From the IMG/VR virus record IMGVR_UViG_3300021185_003291, positions 1-29,154 of that record: a stretch of 29,154 nucleotides of DNA; one strand, written 5' to 3'. A model generated the notes under the pieces. That model was not told the DNA's origin and searched no databases. It worked only from the letters and a program-made list of their open reading frames with translations. The position numbers and the translations under genes are program-made. The stretch is from a virus. Positions 1-7,005 of the stretch are shown here, piece by piece. How positions within the stretch are numbered: the first letter of the stretch is position 1; every line of letters starts with the position of its first letter.

Positions 1-40
1 TAAAAATACACTTAGATACAACAACGCCTAATTAAAAAGG

Positions 41-69
41 TTGACAGATTTTTAAATTTGTTGTATTGT
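41..69 (+). promoter_or_regulatory. Sigma70-type promoter for the cell wall hydrolase gene
   Basis: TTGACA at 41-46 and TATTGT at 64-69 are separated by exactly 17 bases. The predicted start near 76 leaves a leader of about 25 bases before the ATG at 101. The same architecture recurs at seven other places in the window, which supports it as a genuine promoter class read by host RNA polymerase. Confidence 0.75.
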
Positions 70-100
70 TAACAAGTAATTAATACTTTTGGAGACATAC

Positions 101-646
101 ATGCGTTTTTTTATTTTCATAATAACATTTTTTTGGTCACTTAGTGCAGTAGCAGAACCAAAAGGATCAGACTATACATATAACAACAAAGATCCTGAAC
201 TGTTTTGTTTAGCACAAAACATATTCTTTGAAGCAGGTACTGAGAGTTATATGGGTAAGGTTGCAGTTGCACTTGTAACACTTAACAGAGTAAAAGACAG
301 TAGATATCCAAATAATGTTTGTGACGTTATAAAACAAGGACCGACTACAGAAAGTTGGAAAACAAGACAAACTGAAGATCCTAGTGATGCAGAATTTTAT
401 CCAATAAGAAACAAGTGTCAATTTAGTTGGTACTGTGATGGTAAAGATGATACTATACCACGTAATGCAAGGATTGGTTGGAAACAAGCACAAGAAGTTG
501 CATTGTATACGTTAGTACTTAACCAGTATAAAGGACTTGTTGAAGGTGCAACACACTACCATGCAGACTATGTAAAGCCGGATTGGAGACATCACTTAAC
601 ATTAATTGGAAAAATTGATAGGCACATTTTTTATAGATGGGACTAA
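101..646 (+). CDS. Secreted SleB-type cell wall hydrolase
   Basis: A 181-residue protein of the SleB/CwlJ (Hydrolase_2) family, which cleaves peptidoglycan. Residues 1-18 form a signal peptide ending near AVA. The family core follows from about residue 36: a CLAQNIFFEA segment with the presumed catalytic Glu44, then ALVTLNRV and a YPNNVCDVI stretch, with a tryptophan/histidine-rich C-terminus. An in-frame TTG lies upstream at 89, but GGAG at 91-94 sits 6 bases before the ATG at 101, so that start is chosen. The gene has its own promoter and terminator and is monocistronic. The signal peptide suggests action from the periplasm, either as an endolysin exported by the host or as a virion or lysis accessory enzyme; the sequence does not decide which. 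Confidence 0.88.
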   Translation: MRFFIFIITFFWSLSAVAEPKGSDYTYNNKDPELFCLAQNIFFEAGTESYMGKVAVALVTLNRVKDSRYPNNVCDVIKQGPTTESWKTRQTEDPSDAEFYPIRNKCQFSWYCDGKDDTIPRNARIGWKQAQEVALYTLVLNQYKGLVEGATHYHADYVKPDWRHHLTLIGKIDRHIFYRWD

Positions 647-670
647 TTAAACCAGGTTATGACGTGATTT

Positions 671-696
671 AGCCGGGGCAAAAACCCGGCTTTTTT
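671..696 (+). terminator. Rho-independent terminator after the cell wall hydrolase
   Basis: A 7-bp GC-rich stem (AGCCGGG 671-677 with CCCGGCT 685-691) with an A-rich loop is followed by a run of T. It lies 25 bases after the hydrolase stop codon. Confidence 0.9.
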
Positions 697-789
697 ATTG
701 GATATTAGTCAAAAGAAGATAATTAGTAGTATAGAAGAAAATGTCACCAAGTTAAGTTTGACACTCAAAAACACAAAGGTGTAATAGCA

Positions 790-960
790 ATGAAATACTT
801 TCAGATTGATGTTACATGGACGAGCGGTTTAACACACACATATTGTGTGAACGAAAAAGTAAAACCAACTGAGCAACAAAAACTCGATCAGTACACATAT
901 TTAAGAAACTACAATATTACAGAAATAGACGAAGTAATATATCAAAAACTAAAAAAGTAA
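790..960 (+). CDS. Small hypothetical protein, 56 aa
   Basis: A short gene starting MKYFQIDVTWTSG and ending in a lysine-rich tail. AAAGG upstream of the ATG gives a usable ribosome binding site, and a strong terminator follows immediately. The sequence is mixed charged and polar with no membrane segment. I recognise no family. It sits alone between two terminators; no clear promoter is visible directly upstream, so it may depend on read-through of the terminator at 671 or on an atypical promoter. Confidence 0.72.
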   Translation: MKYFQIDVTWTSGLTHTYCVNEKVKPTEQQKLDQYTYLRNYNITEIDEVIYQKLKK

Positions 961-964
961 TATT

Positions 965-988
965 AAACAGGCTAATGCCTGTTTTTTT
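965..988 (+). terminator. Rho-independent terminator
   Basis: An 8-bp stem (AAACAGGC 965-972 with GCCTGTTT 977-984), a TAAT loop and further T residues to 988. It lies 4 bases after the stop of the small gene at 790-960. Confidence 0.9.
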
Positions 989-998
989 ACGAATTAGG

Positions 999-1027
999 TT
1001 GACTTTTGGTATAAAAATGTGTTAAAT
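999..1027 (+). promoter_or_regulatory. Promoter placed almost on the start codon of the next gene
   Basis: TTGACT at 999-1004 is followed after 17 bases by TTAAAT (1022-1027), a weak -10 box. A better -10 match, TATAAA at 1010-1015, has a poorer -35 box. With the first pairing transcription would start near the ATG at 1035; with the second, near 1022. Either way the mRNA has little or no leader and no visible Shine-Dalgarno sequence. Confidence 0.5.
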
Positions 1028-1034
1028 ATAGTAT

Positions 1035-2981
1035 ATGTTATTCGCGATTCTCACATTACTAGTCGCGTTATCTATATCGGCGATTGCCGCCTATTATAGT
1101 ATCGTTGGACTAGCCGCAATTTTTGCCGCCGCAGTAATGCCTATTATTCTTATGGGTGCAGTACTTGAGGTAGGTAAAATTGTCAGTACAGTTTGGTTAC
1201 ACACCTTCTGGAAAAAAGCACCACTCTTAACTAGGACATATCTTAGTTCAGCAGTATTCATATTAATGTTTATTACAAGCATGGGTATCTTTGGATTCCT
1301 CAGTAAAAGTCATATTCAACAAACAGCACAATCACAAGATCAAGTTGCAAAGATTGAAGTTATCAAAGGAAATATTGAAAGATCTAATAGCAAGATTGAT
1401 AGATGGTTACAAGAAGTTGAAAGACTTAGTACAGGTACAAATACAAGAGTAGACACATTAGTTGATAAAGAACAAAAGATACTAGATAATTTATATGCTC
1501 GTATTGACAAAGAAAAAAGTGATGCAAGAAAGCAAGCCGATAAAAATATACAACTACAAAACGATCGTATCAGTCAAGCTCGTCAACGTAAAGAAGACAA
1601 TATTAAAAATATTGAGCTAAAGTATCAAAACAGTTTTAGTAGTCAAAAAAAAGCAAAAGAAATTGATCAAGAAAAGAAAAACGAAGTAGGTGTGGCCGCT
1701 TCTGCACAACGTGAAATTAGAAAAATACAAGGTGTTCTAAAAGACCAACTTGACGCAATAGATAAAAAGTATTCCGGTCAAGTAAAAGCAATAGCAGATA
1801 GAATTGACGATTTAAGAAATCAAACTAATACAAAGACAGATAATATAGATGGTAGAGTAAATGAACTTGAGAATCTTGTATTAGCAGAACAAAAAGTAGT
1901 TGATGGGTATAGAAAAGACAAAACTGCTATAGAAAGTAGTTACAGACAACTTGAAGCAGAAGTTGGACCAATCAAATACATTGCAGAATTTATCTATGGG
2001 GAAGATGCTGACCGTAACTTATTAGAAGCGGCAGTACGTTGGGTTATTATAATTATTGTTGCAGTTTTTGACCCACTTGCCATTATGCTGGTATTAGCCG
2101 CCAGTATGCAAATTAGATGGATAAGAGAAGAAAAGCACGGCCCGGAAGCCAAAACTATACGGATTAAGGAACTAGAAATGAAAATAGAAGAGTATAATGA
2201 GTTTTTACAAAAACTTGAAGCAGAGCTCGATAGACTTACACAAGAAGGTGAGGACAAAGATGGTCGTATCACTGAACTTGAAAGTGCTATTGAAACAGTT
2301 AATGCTGACAAAGATAAAGCAGTAGAAGAACTTGAAAAACTTTTAGAAAAAAACAAAGACAAGTTTGGTGCTATTATTGATGGGCTCACAGAAGACATTG
2401 GTGAAAACAAAGAAGAAATTAAAACACATAAGCAAACAATAAAAGAATTGAAAGCAACTATTAAGGAACTTGAAAACAAAGAGCCTGAGATAAAAGAAGT
2501 TGAAGTCGAAGTTGAAAAAATTGTTGAAGATGAAACTAAGATTAAAGCCGCAGATGCACTTCGTAAAGAAAAAGAAGCAGAAGCAAAGGAATTAGACAAA
2601 CAAATTAAAGCACGTGATGCCGCAATGGAACGTCTAAATAAAAAGTACAAGTTAGTTGAAAAGCCATTGGCAGAAAAACTTATGCCAATAGCAGATGATG
2701 ATGACGATGATGACGAGATTCCGCCAGCGGCTTTTGGTAGTACTTTTCCAGATAGTCCAAAGAACGGTCAGTTGTTTACTAAAACAGATGTGTTTCCACA
2801 CTCATTGTACAAGTACAATGGTAAGAAATGGATTGATGTTGATAAAAACGGCACAGACAGTTACTTAACAGAAGAATATGTTAGACACTTAGTAGAAGCA
2901 GTTGCTAAAGGTGAAACTGAACTAGAAGATCTTACTGATCAAGAAAAACAAGAAATGACAGAATTTTTATCAAAAGGCTAA
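1035..2981 (+). CDS. Large membrane and coiled-coil protein, 648 aa
   Basis: Not assigned to a named family. The N-terminus has hydrophobic segments at roughly residues 1-20, 22-45 and 65-90. A long charged, heptad-like coiled coil runs from about 95 to 310. Another membrane segment lies near 333-358, and a second coiled coil spans about 375-560. An aspartate run near residue 555 leads into a C-terminal domain of Pro/Gly turns with an LYKYNGKKWIDVD stretch, a small beta unit I associate with marine phage virion proteins. This layout suggests a membrane-anchored structural or tail-associated protein, possibly a tape-measure or injection factor; that is inference. The start codon has no Shine-Dalgarno sequence and nearly no leader. 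The next gene begins one base after its stop. Confidence 0.8.
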   Translation: MLFAILTLLVALSISAIAAYYSIVGLAAIFAAAVMPIILMGAVLEVGKIVSTVWLHTFWKKAPLLTRTYLSSAVFILMFITSMGIFGFLSKSHIQQTAQSQDQVAKIEVIKGNIERSNSKIDRWLQEVERLSTGTNTRVDTLVDKEQKILDNLYARIDKEKSDARKQADKNIQLQNDRISQARQRKEDNIKNIELKYQNSFSSQKKAKEIDQEKKNEVGVAASAQREIRKIQGVLKDQLDAIDKKYSGQVKAIADRIDDLRNQTNTKTDNIDGRVNELENLVLAEQKVVDGYRKDKTAIESSYRQLEAEVGPIKYIAEFIYGEDADRNLLEAAVRWVIIIIVAVFDPLAIMLVLAASMQIRWIREEKHGPEAKTIRIKELEMKIEEYNEFLQKLEAELDRLTQEGEDKDGRITELESAIETVNADKDKAVEELEKLLEKNKDKFGAIIDGLTEDIGENKEEIKTHKQTIKELKATIKELENKEPEIKEVEVEVEKIVEDETKIKAADALRKEKEAEAKELDKQIKARDAAMERLNKKYKLVEKPLAEKLMPIADDDDDDDEIPPAAFGSTFPDSPKNGQLFTKTDVFPHSLYKYNGKKWIDVDKNGTDSYLTEEYVRHLVEAVAKGETELEDLTDQEKQEMTEFLSKG

Positions 2982-2982
2982 T

Positions 2983-3366
2983 ATGTCAGAAGTAAATTTA
3001 GTTACCTATCCGGATTTTGATCACAACAGTGATTACAAAATATGTCTAGTTGCTGATACACCATCAGCAGTTGAGCTACTAGACATTATTGAGCGATTTA
3101 AAGGAAGAGTTAGTATTCATTGTGTAACACATGATACTACTGATTTTGATTGGATTGCATCAACAGTAAATGCAAGTAATTTTACATTTATAAATAGTTG
3201 TACAAAACAAGCTCACTTATATTTAGGCTGGATTCTTGGAAGACCAAATGTTTGGCATAATATACAAAGTGCAGAGAAAGTTAATGCTAAATACTCGATA
3301 AGCATATTAACTGCATATATTAAACATTTGGAACAAGAAGAGGAAAACACAAAGCATGGCGTATAA
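2983..3366 (+). CDS. Hypothetical protein, 127 aa
   Basis: A soluble-looking protein that starts one base after the stop of the preceding gene and overlaps the bS21 gene by 11 bases, so the three are probably co-transcribed. The N-terminal half alternates beta-like and helical stretches (YKICLVADTPSAVELLDIIE), suggesting a small Rossmann-like or flavodoxin-like fold. The C-terminus is charged. I recognise no catalytic motif and assign no function. Confidence 0.75.
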   Translation: MSEVNLVTYPDFDHNSDYKICLVADTPSAVELLDIIERFKGRVSIHCVTHDTTDFDWIASTVNASNFTFINSCTKQAHLYLGWILGRPNVWHNIQSAEKVNAKYSISILTAYIKHLEQEEENTKHGV

Positions 3367-3607
3367 TCGCAAATTTGATAGTAAAAAGAATGAAGCCAAT
3401 TTTGGTGATGGATTAACAGTAACCGTAATAAACAACGACGTTGCAAAAGCAATTCGTAAATTAAAGAAAAAAGTTAACAATGAAGGTATACTACAAGACT
3501 ATCGAGAAAAGCAGTACTTTGTGAAGCCAAGTGAACAACGTAGACTTGCTAAAAAGGCAGGTAGAAAACGTTGGTTAAAGAAAAAACAACAAATTGAAAA
3601 TAGTTAA
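3356..3607 (+). CDS. rpsU: Ribosomal protein bS21 homologue
   Basis: An 83-residue basic protein. From about residue 21 it follows the bS21 pattern: VTVINNDVAKAIRKLKKKV, then an aromatic/basic YREKQYFVKPSEQRR segment, and a lysine/arginine-rich C-terminal helix ending KAGRKRWLKKKQQ. bS21 binds the 30S platform near the anti-Shine-Dalgarno region and aids initiation. Phages of SAR11 and other aquatic bacteria are known to carry bS21 genes, thought to replace the host copy and bias initiation toward viral mRNA. AGGA at 3341-3344 serves as ribosome binding site inside the upstream gene. The extension before the core is longer than in E. coli bS21. Confidence 0.85.
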   Translation: MAYNRKFDSKKNEANFGDGLTVTVINNDVAKAIRKLKKKVNNEGILQDYREKQYFVKPSEQRRLAKKAGRKRWLKKKQQIENS

Positions 3608-3622
3608 TTTTACATATATTTC

Positions 3623-3651
3623 TTGACTTTTGAGATAAATATGTATATAAT
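3623..3651 (+). promoter_or_regulatory. Promoter pair (sigma70-like and late) for hsp20
   Basis: TTGACT at 3623-3628, a 17-base spacer and a perfect TATAAT at 3646-3651 form the best -10 box in the window. A late octamer GATAAATA lies inside the spacer at 3634-3641. The sigma70 start is predicted near 3658, the first base of a leader hairpin. The overlap suggests expression both early and late in infection. Confidence 0.8.
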
Positions 3652-3657
3652 GCATAT

Positions 3658-3734
3658 AGTACAAATGGTTTGTGCTATTGTAACCGGAACGCCTAAATGG
3701 GTTCCAAAATATAAATCTTGCTTATTATAAGGAG
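3658..3734 (+). promoter_or_regulatory. ROSE-like RNA thermometer in the hsp20 leader
   Basis: Three consecutive hairpins fill the leader. Hairpin I pairs 3658-3665 with 3669-3676 (8 bp, one U-G). Hairpin II pairs 3686-3693 with 3699-3705, with G3691 bulged. Hairpin III pairs 3717-3724 with 3728-3734 and buries the Shine-Dalgarno AAGGAG (3729-3734). In hairpin III the strand opposite the ribosome site reads UUGCU (3718-3722) with G3720 unpaired, which matches the U(U/C)GCU signature of ROSE elements controlling small heat shock genes in alphaproteobacteria. The known mechanism is melting at higher temperature to release the ribosome site. Pairings were found by eye; no folding energy was computed. 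Confidence 0.7.
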
Positions 3735-3741
3735 AACTAAA

Positions 3742-4188
3742 ATGACAAGAATTACCTCACTGGACTTAAATCCATTCTACCGCAACTCAATTGGATTCAA
3801 TCAACTTTTTGATAGAATTTCAAGTAACATGGAAGCGGCATCACAACAAAATTATCCACCATATAACATTATCCGTAAAGATGATGAACACTACTTTATT
3901 GAGATTGCAGCCGCTGGTTTCTTAAAACCAGATATTGCTATTACTATGGAAAACGGTACATTAACTGTAACCGGTGCCCAAACTAAAGAAGATGTTGATG
4001 GTTTAGATGAAGCAGATGGATATGAGTACCTACACAAAGGGCTCGCAAATCGTAACTTTACTAGAACGTTTAATCTTGCTGATTTCGTTGAAGTAAAGGA
4101 TGCTAGTTTGAATAATGGAATTTTAAGTATTCACTTAGAAAAAATTATTCCAGACGCAATGAAGCCAAAAACTATTGAAATAAATTAG
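3742..4188 (+). CDS. Small heat shock protein, Hsp20/alpha-crystallin family
   Basis: A 148-residue holdase chaperone. The N-terminus LNPFYRNSIGFNQLFDRI is typical of IbpA-like bacterial proteins. The alpha-crystallin domain follows from about residue 37: IIRKDDEHYFIEIAAAGF, the turn NGTLTVTG and the C-terminal NGILSIHLEKIIP strand, ending with KPKTIEIN, the usual C-terminal I-x-I region. Length is normal for the family. The ATG at 3742 is preceded by AAGGAG at 3729-3734; the in-frame TTG at 3718 lies inside the leader hairpin and is rejected. Hsp20 genes are common in T4-like cyanophages and are thought to help virion protein folding. Translation is probably temperature-controlled. Confidence 0.92.
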   Translation: MTRITSLDLNPFYRNSIGFNQLFDRISSNMEAASQQNYPPYNIIRKDDEHYFIEIAAAGFLKPDIAITMENGTLTVTGAQTKEDVDGLDEADGYEYLHKGLANRNFTRTFNLADFVEVKDASLNNGILSIHLEKIIPDAMKPKTIEIN

Positions 4189-4214
4189 TAGTACATTCAA
4201 GTAATCGACTTGAT

Positions 4215-4247
4215 GATAAATAGATGTGAAGGGTTCTTTCCCTTCAC
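4215..4247 (+). promoter_or_regulatory. Late promoter with a 5'-terminal hairpin
   Basis: GATAAATA at 4215-4222 matches the late octamer of T4-like marine phages. The expected start near 4228 falls on a perfect 8-bp hairpin, GTGAAGGG (4226-4233) with CCCTTCAC (4240-4247), around a pyrimidine-rich hexaloop. No T run follows, so it is a poor terminator for hsp20; a protective 5' hairpin or regulatory leader of the following cassette fits better. Confidence 0.6.
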
Positions 4248-4266
4248 ATTATTTGGTACTTATATT

Positions 4267-4734
4267 ATGAAACAAAACATTTTCTTTAAGTGGGTGATCC
4301 TCTTGAGTTTTACCTTTTTCTCTTTCTTCGTGTTGTACATGTTTGACATGTGGCAAGCACTATGGAGTGCCGACAAAACAAAAATCAGTTTTCTTATCCT
4401 AGCAATTTGGCTAGTGAGTTCAATCAGTGTACTAGGGTACATACTAAAACCAACAATGTTTAATCTTGACGTATTATGGTTTAGCAGTGAGAGTTGCATA
4501 ACTCTTGGCTTAATTGGTACAGTAAGTGGATTCTTAATGATGCTATTTTCAGCATTTGCAGATATCGATGTAAAAAGTACGGAAAGTTTAACAGAAGCAT
4601 TAACGTATATGGCAGTGGGAATGAGTACCGCCTTAAGCACTACGTTAGTTGGACTAGCATCGAGCTTACACTTAAAAACACAATTAGTATTGATAGAGAC
4701 AGGAAACAATGATAAGGAACAATCCCAAATATAG
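4267..4734 (+). CDS. MotA/TolQ/ExbB-like proton channel protein
   Basis: A 155-residue integral membrane protein with four hydrophobic segments near residues 7-30, 40-60, 77-99 and 113-135. The last two carry the family signature: GLIGTVSG at 81-88, with the conserved Thr85, and AVGMSTALSTT at 116-126. TolQ, ExbB and MotA form the pentameric stator of proton-driven machines, so this looks like a minimal version lacking the long cytoplasmic loops. The Thr of the usual TAIGL motif is replaced by Met115. The ATG at 4267 starts the hydrophobic protein; an in-frame ATG at 4210 would read through the leader hairpin and is rejected. The 26-base overlap with the ExbD-like gene supports a complex. Confidence 0.7.
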   Translation: MKQNIFFKWVILLSFTFFSFFVLYMFDMWQALWSADKTKISFLILAIWLVSSISVLGYILKPTMFNLDVLWFSSESCITLGLIGTVSGFLMMLFSAFADIDVKSTESLTEALTYMAVGMSTALSTTLVGLASSLHLKTQLVLIETGNNDKEQSQI

Positions 4735-5380
4735 TAGCAGTTTTGGATTTATAGATCTGCTATTTAATTTATTAGTAGGGTTTGTATTTCTGTTTTTTAT
4801 TGCTTATTTGTTAATTAACCCAATAGCAAAAAAGGGTGTTATTACCCCTCCTGATAAAGTTCTTATTAATGCAACTTGGGAAGACAATAGTAATGCAGAT
4901 ATTGATCTCTGGATGGAAGATCCTAATGGAAATGTAATGAGTTTCCAAAATAAAACAATTCCTGGTGCTCACTTAGAAAAAGATGACTTAGGTGAAAGCA
5001 ATGATGCAATATGGGTCAACGGCCAAAGAGTTGTTTCTCCTATAAACAGTGAAACAATACATATACAAGGTTTGATACCAGGTGATTATTATGTTACTAT
5101 ACATGCATATAATCTTCGTAATGAAGGTGCTAAAGATGTTGATGTTTCATTAAAAACACTTGATCCGTATCGTGACAAAGCAAACAGAAGAATTACACTT
5201 ATACAAAGTGGACAAGAAATATGTATATGGAAGTTTACTATTAATCAGACACAAAAGATATCTGATGTACAAAATTGTGAAAGACAACTAGTAGTTGGAA
5301 GACTTACACAAGAATATGACCACAGTTTAAACAGACCTAGTAATAACGAACTACCACCTGCTAACACAAGGATACCATAA
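4709..5380 (+). CDS. ExbD/TolR-like membrane protein with beta-sandwich domain
   Basis: A 223-residue protein with one N-terminal membrane helix (about 14-37) preceded by a short cytoplasmic tail. The helix begins SFGFIDLLFNLLVGF. Asp16 sits where ExbD, TolR and MotB carry the essential proton-binding aspartate, and its gene overlaps that of the MotA/TolQ/ExbB-like partner, as those families usually occur together. The rest should be periplasmic: from about residue 50 an ATWEDNSNADIDLWMEDPNG segment, then GLIPGDYYVTIHAYN, resembling beta-sandwich domains of the DUF2135 or PPC kind rather than the ExbD or OmpA-like fold. This domain swap is unusual. AGGA at 4701-4704 precedes the ATG. I am fairly sure of the ExbD-like N-terminus, less of the domain name. 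Confidence 0.65.
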   Translation: MIRNNPKYSSSFGFIDLLFNLLVGFVFLFFIAYLLINPIAKKGVITPPDKVLINATWEDNSNADIDLWMEDPNGNVMSFQNKTIPGAHLEKDDLGESNDAIWVNGQRVVSPINSETIHIQGLIPGDYYVTIHAYNLRNEGAKDVDVSLKTLDPYRDKANRRITLIQSGQEICIWKFTINQTQKISDVQNCERQLVVGRLTQEYDHSLNRPSNNELPPANTRIP

Positions 5381-5850
5381 TGTTTAATATTGAGTTTTTT
5401 GATCAATGGTTTTATCATATCGTAGGATGGCCTTTTATAATAATCTTCTTATTAACTTTAATGTATCTAAGAGTTAATTGGAAAGTAACAACACTACTAG
5501 TACCTGTTATGTTAGCATGTTTAAGTTGGGTGATGTTTGATTTAGAAAAGACAATGGGTCGACCGTACTATGCAATGCCACAAGGTAAGTTTATGTACAT
5601 ACATCATATTGAATCAGGTGATAAAATAGACTTATTAGTGGTTGACAAAGACGGAAGTAGGCTTTATACTATAGATAATAATAAGAACACAAGAAAGCAA
5701 TTGAACAATAGCAAACAAAAAGCAAAAGGTGGAATACCTCAAGAAGGTGAGTTTAAGAAAATGAAAAATAAACTCAGAGGAGGAACTCCTGGAGAATATG
5801 AACTTGTTATACATGATTTGCCCGTACCAAAACATTTGAGAAAAAACTAA
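5380..5850 (+). CDS. Membrane protein of the channel cassette, 156 aa
   Basis: Two hydrophobic helices (about residues 11-28 and 33-50) are followed by a soluble domain of about 100 residues. That domain has a beta-rich start, a lysine/asparagine-rich linker and a final GEYELVIHDLPVPKHLR. The start codon overlaps the stop of the ExbD-like gene (TAATG), and ClpS begins directly after its stop, so it belongs to the cassette. I do not recognise a family. A third subunit or regulator of the membrane complex is the simplest guess from position alone. Confidence 0.7.
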   Translation: MFNIEFFDQWFYHIVGWPFIIIFLLTLMYLRVNWKVTTLLVPVMLACLSWVMFDLEKTMGRPYYAMPQGKFMYIHHIESGDKIDLLVVDKDGSRLYTIDNNKNTRKQLNNSKQKAKGGIPQEGEFKKMKNKLRGGTPGEYELVIHDLPVPKHLRKN

Positions 5851-6156
5851 ATGACAGATACAAAAGAAATAGTCAAAACTGAAACAAAGATAGAGTTCAA
5901 AGAACCTAACTTGTGGAAAGTTATTATACTCAATGACGAGATAACAACAATGGAATTTGTACTTGAAGTACTTACTAACTTCTTTGGTTATAACGAAGAT
6001 GGTGCAATGGAAATGACTTTAAAAATACATGAAGATGGAGCGGCAGTAGTTGCAACATATCCTTATGAACTTGCTGAACAAAAAGGTATTGAAGTTACAC
6101 TAGCGGCTAGAACTGATGGTTATCCGTTAGAAGTTCGCATTGAAGAAGACGCCTAA
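5851..6156 (+). CDS. clpS: ClpS-like N-degron adaptor
   Basis: A 101-residue ClpS homologue of normal length. A flexible charged N-terminus is followed by WKVIILNDEITTMEFVLEVL, the hallmark segment, and TLKIHEDG. By comparison with E. coli ClpS, the residues that hold the N-terminal amino acid of substrates are kept: Asn28-Asp29, Thr32, Met34 and His60; the second Asp of NDD is Glu30. ClpS delivers proteins with destabilising N-terminal residues to the ClpAP protease. A phage copy could redirect host proteolysis or protect virion proteins; that is inference. It abuts the channel cassette, and a new promoter follows at 6178, so it is probably the last gene of the late operon. Confidence 0.88.
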   Translation: MTDTKEIVKTETKIEFKEPNLWKVIILNDEITTMEFVLEVLTNFFGYNEDGAMEMTLKIHEDGAAVVATYPYELAEQKGIEVTLAARTDGYPLEVRIEEDA

Positions 6157-6177
6157 ACAAACAATCCAAAATAACGG

Positions 6178-6206
6178 TTGACAAAACCATATTTCTCTGC
6201 TATATT
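6178..6206 (+). promoter_or_regulatory. Sigma70-type promoter with extended -10
   Basis: TTGACA at 6178-6183, a 17-base spacer and TATATT at 6201-6206, with TGC just before the -10 box. Predicted start near 6213, with a leader of about 20 bases holding AGGAG before the ATG at 6233. Confidence 0.82.
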
Positions 6207-6232
6207 AATAGTATATAAACTAGGAGACAATA

Positions 6233-6676
6233 ATGAACTATTGGGAAAAATTATTCCATACATGTGTTTTAGTATGGACAACTGCATTTTTTATTTCGTT
6301 AAGCGGTATTGCTAGTGCAAGTGAAGTTGCAGGTAAAGTTACTAAGCATTACAAAGAAGTAATTACTCAAAATCCTTATACTGTTGAAGTATGCAGGAAA
6401 GTTGCAGTAAGTGGCGATAAAACAGGTGATACACTTAAAGGTGCAATCATTGGTGGTATCATTGGAAACAATGTTACTAAGAACGTAGACAATGGCGGAG
6501 CCGTTGGTGCGATTATTGGTGGACTTATAGGTAATCAGAATAGTAATGCAACAGGCGGAACTAAAACAGTTTGCGAAGTTGAAACACGTTATAACGAAAC
6601 AAAACAAACTGTGTATAGCCATAGTACAATAGAATTTACAGTTGACGGTTATGTCCATAGACTTAGATTTAAGTAA
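6233..6676 (+). CDS. Exported glycine-zipper protein
   Basis: A 147-residue protein with an N-terminal signal sequence (about residues 8-29, ending ASA). The centre carries a glycine zipper: GAIIGGIIG near 70-78 and GAVGAIIGGLIGN near 88-100, as in the glycine-zipper 2TM proteins (17-kDa antigen type) of the outer membrane. Paired cysteines lie on either side of the zipper. AGGAG sits before the ATG. The protein probably inserts in or associates with the host envelope. A role in lysis, superinfection exclusion or envelope stress is possible, but the sequence does not say which. The cupin gene overlaps its stop codon. Confidence 0.78.
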   Translation: MNYWEKLFHTCVLVWTTAFFISLSGIASASEVAGKVTKHYKEVITQNPYTVEVCRKVAVSGDKTGDTLKGAIIGGIIGNNVTKNVDNGGAVGAIIGGLIGNQNSNATGGTKTVCEVETRYNETKQTVYSHSTIEFTVDGYVHRLRFK

Positions 6677-7005
6677 TGATATTAGATAATATCAACAACA
6701 TCGGCGGAGAGATAATTAAAGATAACGAAACTTATCTCTTACGAGACAATAAACTACTTAATAATTTAGTGTTGAGTAGTACTGAACTACACCCTAACAA
6801 ATCAACTAATGGGCATAGACATGCCGGACAAGAAGAAATATACCACTTTGTAAGAGGTAGCGGAACAATGGATTTAGATGATGCTACTTTTCAAGTAGGT
6901 GTTGGAGACATTGTATTAATTGAAGATGATGTATTTCATCGTGTTCATGCAGGTCCAGAAGGTTGTTACTTTGTATGTGTGTTTGATGGAAAGAGAAACC
7001 ATTGA
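6676..7005 (+). CDS. Cupin-domain protein
   Basis: A 109-residue single-domain cupin. Motif 1 reads GHRHAGQEEIYHFVRGSG, with His47, His49, a Glu at 53/54 and His57; motif 2 reads GDIVLIEDDVFHRV with His88. These are the expected metal ligands, so the protein should bind a divalent metal and either bind or modify a small molecule, often a sugar or an acid. The start overlaps the stop of the glycine-zipper gene (TAATG) and the end overlaps the cytidylyltransferase start. The coupling with a TagD-like enzyme hints at sugar- or polyol-nucleotide metabolism, but the substrate is unknown. Confidence 0.85.
   Translation: MILDNINNIGGEIIKDNETYLLRDNKLLNNLVLSSTELHPNKSTNGHRHAGQEEIYHFVRGSGTMDLDDATFQVGVGDIVLIEDDVFHRVHAGPEGCYFVCVFDGKRNH

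Noticed and set aside
1994-2650. 218-residue reading frame on the - strand, serine-rich
   Set aside because: Antisense shadow of the Glu/Lys-rich coiled coil on the + strand; no ribosome site and low-complexity composition.
4226-4247. Hairpin as terminator of hsp20
   Set aside because: No T run follows, and the hairpin lies at the predicted late start of the next operon.
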